A stretch of 64,000 nt of DNA from contig CALUTF010000002.1 of NCBI GenBank assembly GCA_944323595.1, forward strand, positions 1-64,000, written 5' to 3'. Below, in pieces: positions 1 through 8,256 of the stretch. The notes under the pieces were generated by a model, which saw only the letters and a list, made by a program, of their open reading frames with translations, did no database searches and was not told where the DNA came from. Every line of letters starts with the position of its first letter. Position 1 is the first letter of the stretch. The translations under genes were made by a program, and so were the position numbers. This stretch comes from Candidatus Gastranaerophilales bacterium (GTDB lineage Bacteria; Cyanobacteriota; Vampirovibrionia; Gastranaerophilales; Gastranaerophilaceae).

Positions 1-30
1 TGTGAAAAAAGTTTGATTAGGGGAGAGCTT

Positions 31-678
31 TTGAAAAGGATAATATTTTTAATTAAATTTGTTTTTATATTTGCATTAAGCACATTGAGTGTTTCGGCAT
101 CAGATAATTTATTGAATGCCGTCACACTAGAGGGAGCAGATGACGGTTATAATATAACGCTGAAAACTGATTCGGTTGCCAGAGTAAAAAAAGTTACCGA
201 GTCTCAGGATAAAGTTACTCTTGTGCTGTCGGGTATTTCGTCTGCTCCTGAAGTTAATGTATTTTATAAAAATACTCCGGCCGCAAGCAGTTTAATAGTG
301 GAAAATACAGGCAGAAACGATGTTAAAATCCATATTAAAGCAGACAATATTATAAAATCAAACATTATTTTTGATATACCTGCTTCTGCACCTGTTTTTG
401 TGACGGATTCGGAACAGAATGAGAATGTAGCTTTCAACATATTTGCTGCTGGACTTATTGTTGCACTTGCGGTGCTTGTAAAATCTGTTGCATCTGAAAA
501 ACAGGCTGACAAAGCGCTTATTGAACGCAGTCTTAAAGAAAGAGAACTTGAGCTTTACAGAGCATATTCAAGAGACAGAAGTGTGCCTGTCAACCTTTAC
601 GGAAATAAGGATTACGGGACAAATATCATGGGTCGACACAGAACAATACGCAGCATGCAGTCGCTTGCTCGTAAATAG
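31..678 (+). CDS. Secreted/membrane-anchored AMIN-like protein
   Basis: Unknown envelope protein of 215 aa. I start it at TTG 31 because a GGGGAG ribosome site lies five bases upstream; the longer reading from TTG 13 has none. Residues 1-25 form a signal peptide (KR, hydrophobic stretch, then VSASD). Residues 30-110 are a beta-rich stretch with alternating charged and hydrophobic positions that resembles an AMIN-type cell-wall-binding domain; this is a weak inference. A second hydrophobic segment (about 130-150) is followed by a basic, Arg-rich tail, so the protein probably sits in the membrane with the tail inside. It is followed closely by a small membrane protein and an SPFH protein, likely one operon. 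Confidence 0.7.
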   Translation: MKRIIFLIKFVFIFALSTLSVSASDNLLNAVTLEGADDGYNITLKTDSVARVKKVTESQDKVTLVLSGISSAPEVNVFYKNTPAASSLIVENTGRNDVKIHIKADNIIKSNIIFDIPASAPVFVTDSEQNENVAFNIFAAGLIVALAVLVKSVASEKQADKALIERSLKERELELYRAYSRDRSVPVNLYGNKDYGTNIMGRHRTIRSMQSLARK

Positions 679-687
679 GGATTGAGA

Positions 688-879
688 ATGGCTATCAGAG
701 TTTTATTAATACTATTATCTTTATTTATACTGACAAATATAGTCATAATTGCAGTGAGTGCAATTACAGGTGTGAATTTATACAGGAAGCACGGCTCTGC
801 TATATGGAAAGGTTATCTTGTATTTATACTTTTAATTGTAGTGTTATACACTCTGTTAGCGCTTTGGGGATTAGAATAA
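688..879 (+). CDS. Small membrane protein, two transmembrane segments
   Basis: A 63-aa protein that is almost entirely hydrophobic, with two predicted membrane helices (about residues 4-26 and 41-60) joined by a short basic loop (YRKHGSAIWKG). ATG 688 is chosen over TTG 682 because the AGGG at 677-680 is well spaced from it. It lies nine bases after the AMIN-like gene and nine bases before the SPFH gene, so it is probably cotranscribed with both. I do not recognise a family. Confidence 0.6.
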   Translation: MAIRVLLILLSLFILTNIVIIAVSAITGVNLYRKHGSAIWKGYLVFILLIVVLYTLLALWGLE

Positions 880-888
880 GGAGGATTT

Positions 889-1671
889 ATGGATAGAAAA
901 TCATTAGCGACACCAATGTTAGTAGTTATATTGTTAATCTTGTTTATAATACTGTGCAATCCGATTGCTATGGTCGGTGTCGGAGAAAGAGGTGTTAAAG
1001 TTACTCTCGGGATGGTTTCTCCTACGAGTTATACAGAGGGCATTCACCTGATTACACCGTTCATTTCAAAGATTAAGACTATGGATGTTAAAACCCAAAA
1101 AGTTTATATTCAGACTCCTGTTTACACAAAAGATATTCAACAGGCAAATATTTCTTATGTAATTAACTTTAATTTACAGCCTGAAAATGTCCATAAAATG
1201 TATAGAGAAGTTGGTATGGCTTATAAAGACACTGTTTTGATGCCGGTTGTCGAGGGTACAATAAAAGATGTCATTGGTAAATGGAATGCACAGGACTTGG
1301 TTGCAAACCGTGAAATTGCTACCCGTGAAATTTTAGATAAACTGGTAAAACAACTTGCTCCTAGATATATCAATGTAACAGGGTTCCAGATGACGGAAAT
1401 TAAATACTCAGATGTATTTGAACGAGCAATTGAAAGTAAAGTTACTGCTGAGCAGGAAGCTTTAAAAGCTAAAAACAAAACTGTTCAAATACAGGAAGAA
1501 GCAAGACAAAAAGTTATATCTGCAGAGGCTGAAGCACGTTCTATGGCTATAAGAGCTAATGCATTAACACAGAATAAAGCTCTGGTTCAATATGAAGCAG
1601 TCCAAAAATGGGATGGTAAAATGCCTCAATATATGCTTGGCGGTTCAATGCCGTTCATTAATATCAAATAA
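889..1671 (+). CDS. SPFH/prohibitin-family membrane protein
   Basis: 260 aa with one N-terminal membrane helix (about 8-28), then the SPFH (band 7) domain: GERGVKVTLGMV, the prohibitin-type VEGTIKDVIGKW region, and an Ala/Glu/Lys-rich coiled coil (about 180-225, EAEARSMAIRANAL). Family members form large ring-like scaffolds at the membrane and protect or regulate membrane proteases; prohibitin is the closest type. A strong ribosome site (AGGAGG) precedes the ATG. It is the last gene of the apparent three-gene operon and is followed by a hairpin shared with the convergent wecB. Confidence 0.88.
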   Translation: MDRKSLATPMLVVILLILFIILCNPIAMVGVGERGVKVTLGMVSPTSYTEGIHLITPFISKIKTMDVKTQKVYIQTPVYTKDIQQANISYVINFNLQPENVHKMYREVGMAYKDTVLMPVVEGTIKDVIGKWNAQDLVANREIATREILDKLVKQLAPRYINVTGFQMTEIKYSDVFERAIESKVTAEQEALKAKNKTVQIQEEARQKVISAEAEARSMAIRANALTQNKALVQYEAVQKWDGKMPQYMLGGSMPFINIK

Positions 1672-1705
1672 TTACTTGACTCAAACATTAATATAGCGAT
1701 TGAAT

Positions 1706-1728
1706 ATCCGCTCAATTATTGGGCGGAT
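1706..1728. terminator. Bidirectional hairpin between SPFH gene and wecB
   Basis: ATCCGC and GCGGAT pair around an 11-base loop; T-rich sequence follows on the plus strand. It sits between convergent genes and probably ends both transcripts. Confidence 0.5.
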
Positions 1729-1749
1729 TTTATTATTTTAAACTGAATA

Positions 1750-2868
1750 TTAAATTTCATTGGCAATGATATCAATAATTTTTTTTGCAGCAGTACCGTC
1801 GCCATAAGGATTCTGTGCTTTTAATCTGGTTTCAGCTTTTGTATTATCAAGAATTGCTTCAGATTCGGATATGATTTTTTCATAATCCGCGCCTACAAGT
1901 TTTGAAACGCCTGCATCAATCCCTTCCTGACGCTCTGTTTCATATCTCATAACCAGCGTAGGGCACCCGAAAGATGGTGCTTCTTCCTGTATGCCGCCTG
2001 AATCTGTCAGAATAAGTTTTGCATTTTTCATGAGATAGACTAAGTTCGGATAATCCAGCGGTTTGAATAATTTTATATTAGTATATTTTTCAAGCCTGAA
2101 ATGAATTTTATCCTTTACATTAGGATTCGGGTGAACAGGGATAACAAAAGTGTGATTGGCATATTTAGCGGCAAGATGTTCTATGGCATCAAGTATTCTG
2201 TCTATCCTTTCGCCGTGGTTTTCGCGTCTGTGAGCAGTTATTAAAACAAGTTTATCGTCAATTTTGACTCCGTTATCCTCAAAATATTTTCCTGCATCTT
2301 CAATGGTTTCTTGTGACAGGCAGAATAGTGCATCAATTACGGTATTCCCAACTACGTGAATGGTCTTGTCGGAAATATTTTCCAGCAATAGAGCCTGTCT
2401 GTTCTTTTCTGTAGGTGCAAAGTTGAGTGCAGTAACTCTTGAAGCCATCTGGCGCATAACTTCTTCCGGAAACGGTTCGTATATATCATAAGAACGCAGA
2501 CCGGCTTCAACATGGCAGACAGGAATTTTATTATAAAAACTGGTCAGGGCACCGCAAAGAACAGTCATTGTATCTCCTTGCACTATGGTTGCATCAATTT
2601 TGTTATTTTTATAAACCCCATCAAGGGCGCTTAAAATCCGTACCTGAACTTCTGCCAGTGATTGATTTGGACGCATGCAGTCAAGGTTAATATCAGCTTT
2701 CAAACCGAAATATGCAAGCGTTTGATTTGAAAGTTCTTTTTGCTGCTCGGTATTACAGATAATAACATTGAACTTATCCGGATATTTACGTGCCTCCAAA
2801 ATAACCGGTGCCAGTTTGATAACCTCAGGTCTTGTTCCAAAAACAACTAATAAATTCTTCCTGTCCAT
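1750..2868 (-). CDS. wecB: UDP-N-acetylglucosamine 2-epimerase (non-hydrolysing)
   Basis: Interconverts UDP-GlcNAc and UDP-ManNAc for cell-wall or surface polysaccharide. The 372-aa protein opens with VVFGTRPEVIKLAPV and carries HVEAGLRS, the TAHRRENHG motif and LTDSGGIQEEAPSFGCPTL near the C-terminus, all typical of the family; length is normal. The reading can be extended upstream by 12 codons to 2904, but the family N-terminus starts at MDRKN, so 2868 is preferred. No clear ribosome site is visible; a TATAAT lies 12 bases upstream of the ATG, so a very short leader is possible. It fits the surface-polysaccharide theme with csaB. Confidence 0.93.
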   Translation of the reverse strand: MDRKNLLVVFGTRPEVIKLAPVILEARKYPDKFNVIICNTEQQKELSNQTLAYFGLKADINLDCMRPNQSLAEVQVRILSALDGVYKNNKIDATIVQGDTMTVLCGALTSFYNKIPVCHVEAGLRSYDIYEPFPEEVMRQMASRVTALNFAPTEKNRQALLLENISDKTIHVVGNTVIDALFCLSQETIEDAGKYFEDNGVKIDDKLVLITAHRRENHGERIDRILDAIEHLAAKYANHTFVIPVHPNPNVKDKIHFRLEKYTNIKLFKPLDYPNLVYLMKNAKLILTDSGGIQEEAPSFGCPTLVMRYETERQEGIDAGVSKLVGADYEKIISESEAILDNTKAETRLKAQNPYGDGTAAKKIIDIIANEI

Positions 2869-2981
2869 AGCAATTAGTCTATTATAAAAAATATCCTCAT
2901 GCAATAAATATTGAATATTATCTATTACGGTAATTTAAATATCCCGTGTACAGATATAATTTATACTATGGAGGGTAAATT

Positions 2982-3215
2982 ATGATTGAGTTATATATTT
3001 CTGAAACATGTCCATACTGCAGTAAAGTGATGGACTATTTTGATGAAAATGATATTGAGTACATAAAACATGATGTTTCAGAGCCGCGTAATATAAAACT
3101 ATTACTTGAAAAAGGCGGAAAATCTCAGGTTCCGTTTATGGTTGACGCAGAACATGATATGTCCCTGTATGAATCGGATGATATCATTGATTACGTTAAG
3201 AGATTGAACAGATAA
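2982..3215 (+). CDS. Glutaredoxin-like thiol oxidoreductase
   Basis: A 77-aa single-domain glutaredoxin. The redox motif CPYC is at residues 10-13 after a first beta strand (IELYIS), followed by the cis-proline strand QVPFMV and the glutathione-binding end (LYESDDIIDYV). It reduces disulfides or mixed glutathione disulfides in the cytoplasm. A good ribosome site (GGAGG) precedes the ATG. It lies 14 bases upstream of the hybrid-cluster-like gene, so the two are probably cotranscribed. Confidence 0.88.
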   Translation: MIELYISETCPYCSKVMDYFDENDIEYIKHDVSEPRNIKLLLEKGGKSQVPFMVDAEHDMSLYESDDIIDYVKRLNR

Positions 3216-3229
3216 ACAGGATTAGAAAA

Positions 3230-4831
3230 ATGTATTATAACTATTACCGACCATCAGAATCAGAATTTAATGACTGCACTTCAAAGGGTGCATGTTCAAT
3301 ACCGCCATCTGTTTCGGCATTCAGAGAAGTTATTATTATGCTTCTCAGACAGCTTGCATATTATATAGTCAAAGTTAACAATATTGGAGTCGAATGTGAT
3401 GAGTTAAAACTTCAACTCGTCCATTCGCTCGCTGGTATATTCACTAATGCCGAATATAGTGATGAAGAAGTCTATACAAGTATTTTGACAAATTACAATA
3501 ATCTTATTCAAACAAAAGAATTTTACACTCAGCTTTGCAAAGATAAAAATATAACTCCGCGAGATCTGAGAAGCGAAGTAAAAATATCATCTGATATGAA
3601 TCTTTCCAAACTCATGTCTCTCGGGGAAAAAATATACAAAGAGAGGAATAAAAAAATAAGCGCTAATCATAAACAGCTTTTTGAAATTCTCTTGCTTGTT
3701 ACTCAAAGTCTTTCCGGTAATATTATTTCGCTGGAAGATTACACCGATGTTGATATGAAATTTCTTGATAAGGCTGTTGAAGCCCTTGATATATTGAATT
3801 ATCCGCGTACATCAATACTTAAAATTAAAAAATATATTTCTGATATAGTTTCACTAAATTTTGAGCTTGTATCAAAACTTGGCGCAGAAATTTATGATAA
3901 ATTCGGCGAGATAAGGAAAGTTTCTGTATCTATGTCCTCTCGACCGGGGAAATCTATTCTTGTTTCAGGTTCAAACTTAAACGATTTAAACAACCTTTTA
4001 CACCGGCTTGATGGTGAGGATATAGATGTGTACACGCACTCTGATTTACTTATAGCACATGCACTGGAAAAATTAAGTAAATACAAAAATCTGTATGCTC
4101 ATTATGGAAGCGGCTCGGAAAATTTTATGCTTGATTTTGCTACATTTCCGGGTTCAATTCTTCTTACGCGCGGTGCAGTAAAAAATCTTGAATACCTCTA
4201 TCGCGGAAGATTATTCAGTACTGATAAAATTGTTCCAATAGGGGTATCGCCTGTATTAAACAATGATTTTTCCGCCTTGATAGAGTCGGCTAAAAATGCA
4301 CGCGGTTTCAAAACAGGAAAAACAAAGGACAGTATTACCGTAGGATATGATGTCTCTGCTCTTAATGATAAACTTCAATCTATTGCAAATGACTTCAATA
4401 GCAATACAATAAAAAATTTATTTATTATAGGTATGACTAGCCTGAATACACGCAATAATGATTTTTATAACGAATTACTTGCGAATGTACATGATGATAC
4501 CTTTATAATAACTTTTGGAGGAGAGAAATCCGATAAAAATATTTTGCCGCTAAATCTTTCCAATAACGTGCCGCTCTTATACCGTCTGATGAATAAATTT
4601 ATTGGTATGCTGAAATCTGAATATGATAGAATTTCATTTTTTATTTCAAGATGCGATGCAAATTCACTCAGTACAGTTATAGCTCTAAAAGAGCACGGAT
4701 TTAATAAAATATATCTCAGCAACTGTCCGCCAAATTCTATTAATCCGCAAACAATAAGAGCTTTCACAAAGCTCTACGGGATAAATATGATTGCTAATCC
4801 AAAGGAAGATATCAAATCTATTATTTCTTAA
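3230..4831 (+). CDS. Hybrid-cluster-protein (Hcp/prismane) homologue lacking cluster ligands
   Basis: 533 aa. The whole length follows hydroxylamine reductase (Hcp): N-terminal C-x5-C (Cys16, Cys22), helical region, then ILVSGSNLNDL, VYTHSDLLIAHA (about 267-278), the FPGSILLT strand, GRLFST, and a C-terminal alpha/beta domain ending IYLSNCPPNSINP. The residues that hold the hybrid Fe-S-O cluster in known Hcp are gone. The TNC cysteine is Ala316, the GGC cysteine is replaced in GMT (401-403), the CGK cysteine is Gly in FGGEK (429-433), the GQCN motif is absent, and the YEQK glutamate/lysine region reads ISRCDA. The first two proximal-cluster cysteines are replaced by YYNYY; the YTH histidine remains. 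It probably cannot do hydroxylamine/NO chemistry and may be a structural or sensory relative. Placed just after a glutaredoxin. Confidence 0.75.
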   Translation: MYYNYYRPSESEFNDCTSKGACSIPPSVSAFREVIIMLLRQLAYYIVKVNNIGVECDELKLQLVHSLAGIFTNAEYSDEEVYTSILTNYNNLIQTKEFYTQLCKDKNITPRDLRSEVKISSDMNLSKLMSLGEKIYKERNKKISANHKQLFEILLLVTQSLSGNIISLEDYTDVDMKFLDKAVEALDILNYPRTSILKIKKYISDIVSLNFELVSKLGAEIYDKFGEIRKVSVSMSSRPGKSILVSGSNLNDLNNLLHRLDGEDIDVYTHSDLLIAHALEKLSKYKNLYAHYGSGSENFMLDFATFPGSILLTRGAVKNLEYLYRGRLFSTDKIVPIGVSPVLNNDFSALIESAKNARGFKTGKTKDSITVGYDVSALNDKLQSIANDFNSNTIKNLFIIGMTSLNTRNNDFYNELLANVHDDTFIITFGGEKSDKNILPLNLSNNVPLLYRLMNKFIGMLKSEYDRISFFISRCDANSLSTVIALKEHGFNKIYLSNCPPNSINPQTIRAFTKLYGINMIANPKEDIKSIIS

Positions 4832-4836
4832 ATATT

Positions 4837-4871
4837 AAAAAAGGAACTCTCTATAAGAAAGTTCCTTTTTT
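4837..4871. terminator. Bidirectional terminator, Hcp-like gene / rpsG
   Basis: AAAAAAGGAACT pairs with AGTTCCTTTTTT around an 11-base loop, giving A- and T-runs on both sides for convergent transcripts. Confidence 0.85.
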
Positions 4872-4889
4872 GTATGAATATTAATAAAA

Positions 4890-5360
4890 TTAATATCTAT
4901 AGTGTGCAAAAGCTTTGTTAGCTTCAGCCATTTTGTGGGTATCTTCACGTTTTTTGCAAGCTGCACCCTGACCGTTTGACGCATCAATCATTTCATTTGT
5001 CAATTTTTCAATGAATGATTTGCCGTGTCTTTTCTTAGCAGCTTCTATAAGCCATGAAGAAGCAAGTGCAAATCCTCTGTCAGCTTTAACTTCGATAGGT
5101 ACTTGATAAGTAGAACCACCGATACGTCTTGCTTTTACTTCCAATAAAGGTGTTGCATTTGTTAATGCTTTTTGGAAGATCTCAAGAGCTTTTTCATTTG
5201 TTCTTTCTTCAATTTTAGCTAATGTAGCGTAGAAGATTTTTTCAGCAACAGATTTTTTGCCGCGTCTCATAATTCTGTTAATAAATTTAGAAATATCAAC
5301 TGAGTTATATACCGGATCTGCTAACGGAATTCTTTTTGCAGGTTTAGAACGTCTAGACAT
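4890..5360 (-). CDS. rpsG: 30S ribosomal protein S7
   Basis: 156 aa, full length for S7, which nucleates assembly of the 30S head and lines the E site. Diagnostic stretches include SKFINRIMRRGKKSVAEKI, GGSTYQVP and the C-terminal ANKAFAHYRY. The start codon overlaps the rpsL stop by one base (TAATG), giving translational coupling. Unlike the usual str operon, no fusA or tuf follows; the next gene is convergent. Confidence 0.98.
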   Translation of the reverse strand: MSRRSKPAKRIPLADPVYNSVDISKFINRIMRRGKKSVAEKIFYATLAKIEERTNEKALEIFQKALTNATPLLEVKARRIGGSTYQVPIEVKADRGFALASSWLIEAAKKRHGKSFIEKLTNEMIDASNGQGAACKKREDTHKMAEANKAFAHYRY

Positions 5361-5746
5361 TACTTCTTACCTCCTTTAGCATTTTTCTTAGCACCATATT
5401 TAGATCTGCTTTGTGCTCTGTTAGCAACACCAGCAGTATCAAGGGTACCTCTTACGATGTGGTAACGAACACCCGGAAGGTCTTTAACCCTGCCGCCTCT
5501 GATAAGAACAACACTGTGTTCTTGAAGGTTGTGGCCGATACCCGGAATATATGAAGTAACTTCAAATCCGTTTGTTAATCTTACACGTGCAACTTTTCTC
5601 AAAGCTGAGTTTGGTTTTTTAGGGGTTGTAGTGTAAACCCTTGTGCATACTCCGCGTCTTTGAGGGCAATCCATCAAAGCTGGAGATTTTGTTTTGTCTG
5701 TAAGCTTTTTACGCTCACTGCGTACAAGCTGATTAATTGTAGGCAT
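5360..5746 (-). CDS. rpsL: 30S ribosomal protein S12
   Basis: 128 aa. S12 sits at the decoding centre. [21 protein letters not shown], the [15 protein letters not shown] loop and [11 protein letters not shown] are intact, including both lysines of the loops where streptomycin resistance mutations fall. An AAAGGAGA ribosome site precedes the ATG. Upstream is a leader of roughly 190-200 bases with a possible small ORF and a sigma-70-like promoter at 5947-5974. Confidence 0.98.
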   Translation of the reverse strand: MPTINQLVRSERKKLTDKTKSPALMDCPQRRGVCTRVYTTTPKKPNSALRKVARVRLTNGFEVTSYIPGIGHNLQEHSVVLIRGGRVKDLPGVRYHIVRGTLDTAGVANRAQSRSKYGAKKNAKGGKK

Positions 5747-5855
5747 TGTTTTCTCCTTTTATTAGTAACATCATTGGCAAGATCATAAACCTGAAACCCT
5801 TACGCATTCCGGTTATGACTGGACTACGGGGCGGAATTGGTGTTTTGGTAAACAT
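5733..5855 (-). CDS. Possible 40-aa leader ORF overlapping rpsL start
   Basis: An ATG at 5855 with AGGG five bases upstream opens a 40-codon frame rich in Pro, Met and basic residues ([16 protein letters not shown]...) that reads through the rpsL ribosome site and stops at TAA 13 bases inside rpsL, in another frame. Position and ribosome site suggest a translated leader that could tune rpsL; there is no homology evidence, and chance is quite possible. Confidence 0.25.
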   Translation of the reverse strand: MFTKTPIPPRSPVITGMRKGFRFMILPMMLLIKGENNAYN

Positions 5856-5946
5856 TTTATCCCTATTGCCGGATCCTTTACGTCCTGTCTTGCCTGCTTT
5901 GCCGTTATATCCAGCACGAAATTACACGGCTCAGCGTATGCTTTTA

Positions 5947-5974
5947 TTTAATATCAAGCAAGGTTCAATGTCAA
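5947..5974 (-). promoter_or_regulatory. rpsL: Candidate rpsL-rpsG promoter
   Basis: On the minus strand TTGACA (5969-5974), 16 bases, then TTAAAT (5947-5952). It lies about 200 bases before rpsL and overlaps no gene, which would leave a long leader. Confidence 0.5.
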
Positions 5975-5983
5975 GCAAAATGC

Positions 5984-6988
5984 TTATATTTTGTAATATT
6001 TCAGTGTCTGATTAATTTCTTTCGGCGGTACCGTTGAGACTACACGTGCCACTGTACGAGCTTTGCCTGAGTCAAGATAATTGAAGCCGTATGGTGTTGT
6101 TACTTTTGCACGAAGTGCATATTTTACCGCATCATTTACAGGCAGCGTTTCGTTTAACTCCGTAATTAGTCTATACATTGGCTGCGAGTAAACATTTTCG
6201 CCTATACTGTTTTTAAAAACTGACGCTCTTAATATTTTTGCTGCATCTTCAGCTGATATTTTTCTGGTTTCCATACTTGTAAAGCCGTCATTAAACATTG
6301 CTTCACTCAGCTTGTCGTTTCCTTGCAAATTAGTAAGAATTGAAGCATTTTTGATTGTTTTTACTGTGTCGATATCGTATCCGTCATAAAGTTTGTTTAC
6401 AATGAGTTTTCTTGCAAGAGGAGAAAATACATTTTTCCCGTAATATTTTAATTCAGATGCTTTTCTGAGCTCTTCTTCCGGAATATCTATTTCTGTTCTT
6501 CTTAGTTCCGGATATTTTTCGTCAATGTCAACATCCGGTGCGTAATTTATATCAACAAGCGGAGAATCCAAATCTCTCGGCGCTATATCTGTATCAGGCA
6601 TAAACCATTTGTTTTCGGAAAAAGTGTACCCTTTTGCTCTGTAAAATTTTCTGTCAACAGGATTATAAAATTGTGTAACTATAGGTTCTAAATCGTCATC
6701 ATCATAACAGTCATATCCGCTCAAATCGTGTTCAAGAGAAATGTCAAAAAGTTCGTCGTCGCGGAAAATAGCTCTGCGGGCAGCGACGTCTTCCGGTGTT
6801 TCCTGCCTGAAATACGGCTTTTTCTTCTCGATGTATAATACGTCTTTTAACACAAACGGTATCGGACAATTTTCATAATTCTGTTCATAGACATCCCTGT
6901 TTGCTGTTGTTTGTGTTTTAGGCTTTTTCGTTGAAGTGAAATAAGCTCTTTGGACAGGGCTGGTATTTGTTATACGTTGAATTTGCAT
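5984..6988 (-). CDS. Unknown protein, N-terminal FT-motif type
   Basis: 334 aa, not recognised. No signal peptide or membrane segment. It starts MQIQRITNTSPVQRAYFTST, resembling the Gln/aromatic-Phe-Thr opening of three other proteins here (18982, 21815, 22382). Residues 35-165 are acidic and rich in Asp, Tyr and Pro; the rest is helical and mentions a clear alpha-helical repeat-like end (KTIKNASILTNLQGNDKLSEAMF). Codon use matches neighbours. Possibly lineage-specific. Confidence 0.7.
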   Translation of the reverse strand: MQIQRITNTSPVQRAYFTSTKKPKTQTTANRDVYEQNYENCPIPFVLKDVLYIEKKKPYFRQETPEDVAARRAIFRDDELFDISLEHDLSGYDCYDDDDLEPIVTQFYNPVDRKFYRAKGYTFSENKWFMPDTDIAPRDLDSPLVDINYAPDVDIDEKYPELRRTEIDIPEEELRKASELKYYGKNVFSPLARKLIVNKLYDGYDIDTVKTIKNASILTNLQGNDKLSEAMFNDGFTSMETRKISAEDAAKILRASVFKNSIGENVYSQPMYRLITELNETLPVNDAVKYALRAKVTTPYGFNYLDSGKARTVARVVSTVPPKEINQTLKYYKI

Positions 6989-7062
6989 TTGGAATTTACC
7001 TCAATTAACTGTACCAATTGTTGTCTATATAAAATGTGAAAATAAAATATTTTGCTAGTATT

Positions 7063-7557
7063 TTAAGATAATTTGAAATCGCCGTATTTTTTAATATGTT
7101 CAACCAGTCCGCCGTCATTCAACAGTTTAATCATAACCGGCGGCAGGGGTTCAATCGGGATAATTGCGCCGTTTGTAAGGTCTTTAAGAATGCCTTTTTC
7201 AATATCAAGGTCTAGTTCGTCACCTGCATCAATTGCGTCAGTATCTGCTTCAATTGCAAGAAGACCGATATTTATTGCGTTACGGTAGAAAATTCTTGCA
7301 AAGGATTTTGCGATAACAGCACCAACACCTGCAATTTTAATAATCTGCGGTGCGTGCTCACGGGATGAGCCAAGCCCGAAATTTGAGCCTGCTACTACAA
7401 AATCGCCTTTTTGCATTTTTGAGGCAAATTCAGGATCAGCATCCTCCAGTACGTGTTTTGCAAACTCCGGCAGATTTGAACGCAGGTGGAACAGGCGCCC
7501 GGGTGCAATATGGTCAGTTGATATGTTGTCTCCGAATTTGAATGCTTTGCCTCTCAT
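7063..7557 (-). CDS. leuD: 3-isopropylmalate dehydratase (aconitase-type) small subunit
   Basis: 164 aa swivel domain that pairs with a LeuC-type large subunit to isomerise 2- or 3-isopropylmalate, or a related homoaconitase/aconitase substrate. Key features are GDNISTDHIAPGR at the N-terminus, GSNFGLGSSREHAPQ, and the SFARIFYRNAINIGL core. ATG 7557 is preferred since AGGAG is eight bases upstream; the reading to 7590 would run over that site. No leuC or leuB is adjacent, so substrate is not settled. An isocitrate/isopropylmalate-type dehydrogenase lies 44 kb away at 51663. Confidence 0.92.
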   Translation of the reverse strand: MRGKAFKFGDNISTDHIAPGRLFHLRSNLPEFAKHVLEDADPEFASKMQKGDFVVAGSNFGLGSSREHAPQIIKIAGVGAVIAKSFARIFYRNAINIGLLAIEADTDAIDAGDELDLDIEKGILKDLTNGAIIPIEPLPPVMIKLLNDGGLVEHIKKYGDFKLS

Positions 7558-7632
7558 GATAAAATCTCCTTTTTTCTTATGATACAACAAAAAAGGAATT
7601 GTGTGATATAATTATTGAAAAAGAGGTGGATT

Positions 7633-8256
7633 ATGTATTTTGATAGAAAATGTAAAATTACTTATATATGTAATGGCGGCACAATTTTTTCAGAGGATAA
7701 CAGATTAACTGATTCTGAAAATTACCCACCGTTGAGTGAGGCCGGTATAGAAGAAGTAGAAAGAATTTGCGATTTTTTAAAAAAACGCGGGATTAAAAAT
7801 AACAAGATTTATTCTTCTCCTGCAACCCGTGCTATGCAGACTGCACAAATGGTTGCCAAAATTTATAAACAGGATTTTGAAATTATTGAGGATTTACACC
7901 CGCGTAAATGCGGTGGGTTTAATGGAATGACATTCGAGCAACTTGAAGAAAAATGTCCGGAAGACCTTAAGCGATTAATAACACAACCTGATATAAGAAC
8001 CCCTGAGGATGCTGAAAGCATAACGGAATTTATTGACAGAGTAAAAATTGTTATTGATAAAATTGTAGCGGATAATCAAGGCTCAAGAATTATTATTGTG
8101 ACGCATAAGGATGTAATTAAAGCTGCGATATGTCTGGCTTTAAATATTCCTAACAGTTCACTTCAAAGAATCTACATCAAAACTGGTTCAGCTACTCAAA
8201 TCAGCTACTATGAACAGTGGGCAAGTTTGATGTACTCGGATTACACACCGGTTTAG
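7633..8256 (+). CDS. Histidine-phosphatase-fold protein without the catalytic RHG
   Basis: 207 aa of the phosphoglycerate-mutase superfamily. ATG 7633 has GAGGTGG just upstream. The first strand normally reads xxRHGET and gives the phosphohistidine nucleophile; here it reads ITYICNGGT, so both Arg and His are lost. The second arginine motif survives (YSSPATRAMQTA), the usual Glu of the E-x-x-G-x-W/G segment is not evident (LHPRKCGGFNG), and the distal His is kept (IIVTHKDVIKA). It probably binds phosphorylated ligands without hydrolysing them. Its 3' end overlaps the convergent gene at 8253 by four bases. Confidence 0.82.
   Translation: MYFDRKCKITYICNGGTIFSEDNRLTDSENYPPLSEAGIEEVERICDFLKKRGIKNNKIYSSPATRAMQTAQMVAKIYKQDFEIIEDLHPRKCGGFNGMTFEQLEEKCPEDLKRLITQPDIRTPEDAESITEFIDRVKIVIDKIVADNQGSRIIIVTHKDVIKAAICLALNIPNSSLQRIYIKTGSATQISYYEQWASLMYSDYTPV

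Noticed and set aside
5746-6015. Plus-strand 89-aa ORF opposite the rpsL leader
   Set aside because: Begins at the complement of the rpsL start and has no ribosome site; the minus strand carries the promoter.
7010-7050. GCAAAA, 16 bases, TTTATATA upstream of 5984
   Set aside because: Resembles the regulon promoter, but the first box is weaker, spacing is off by one, and no TTGTAACAA lies upstream.
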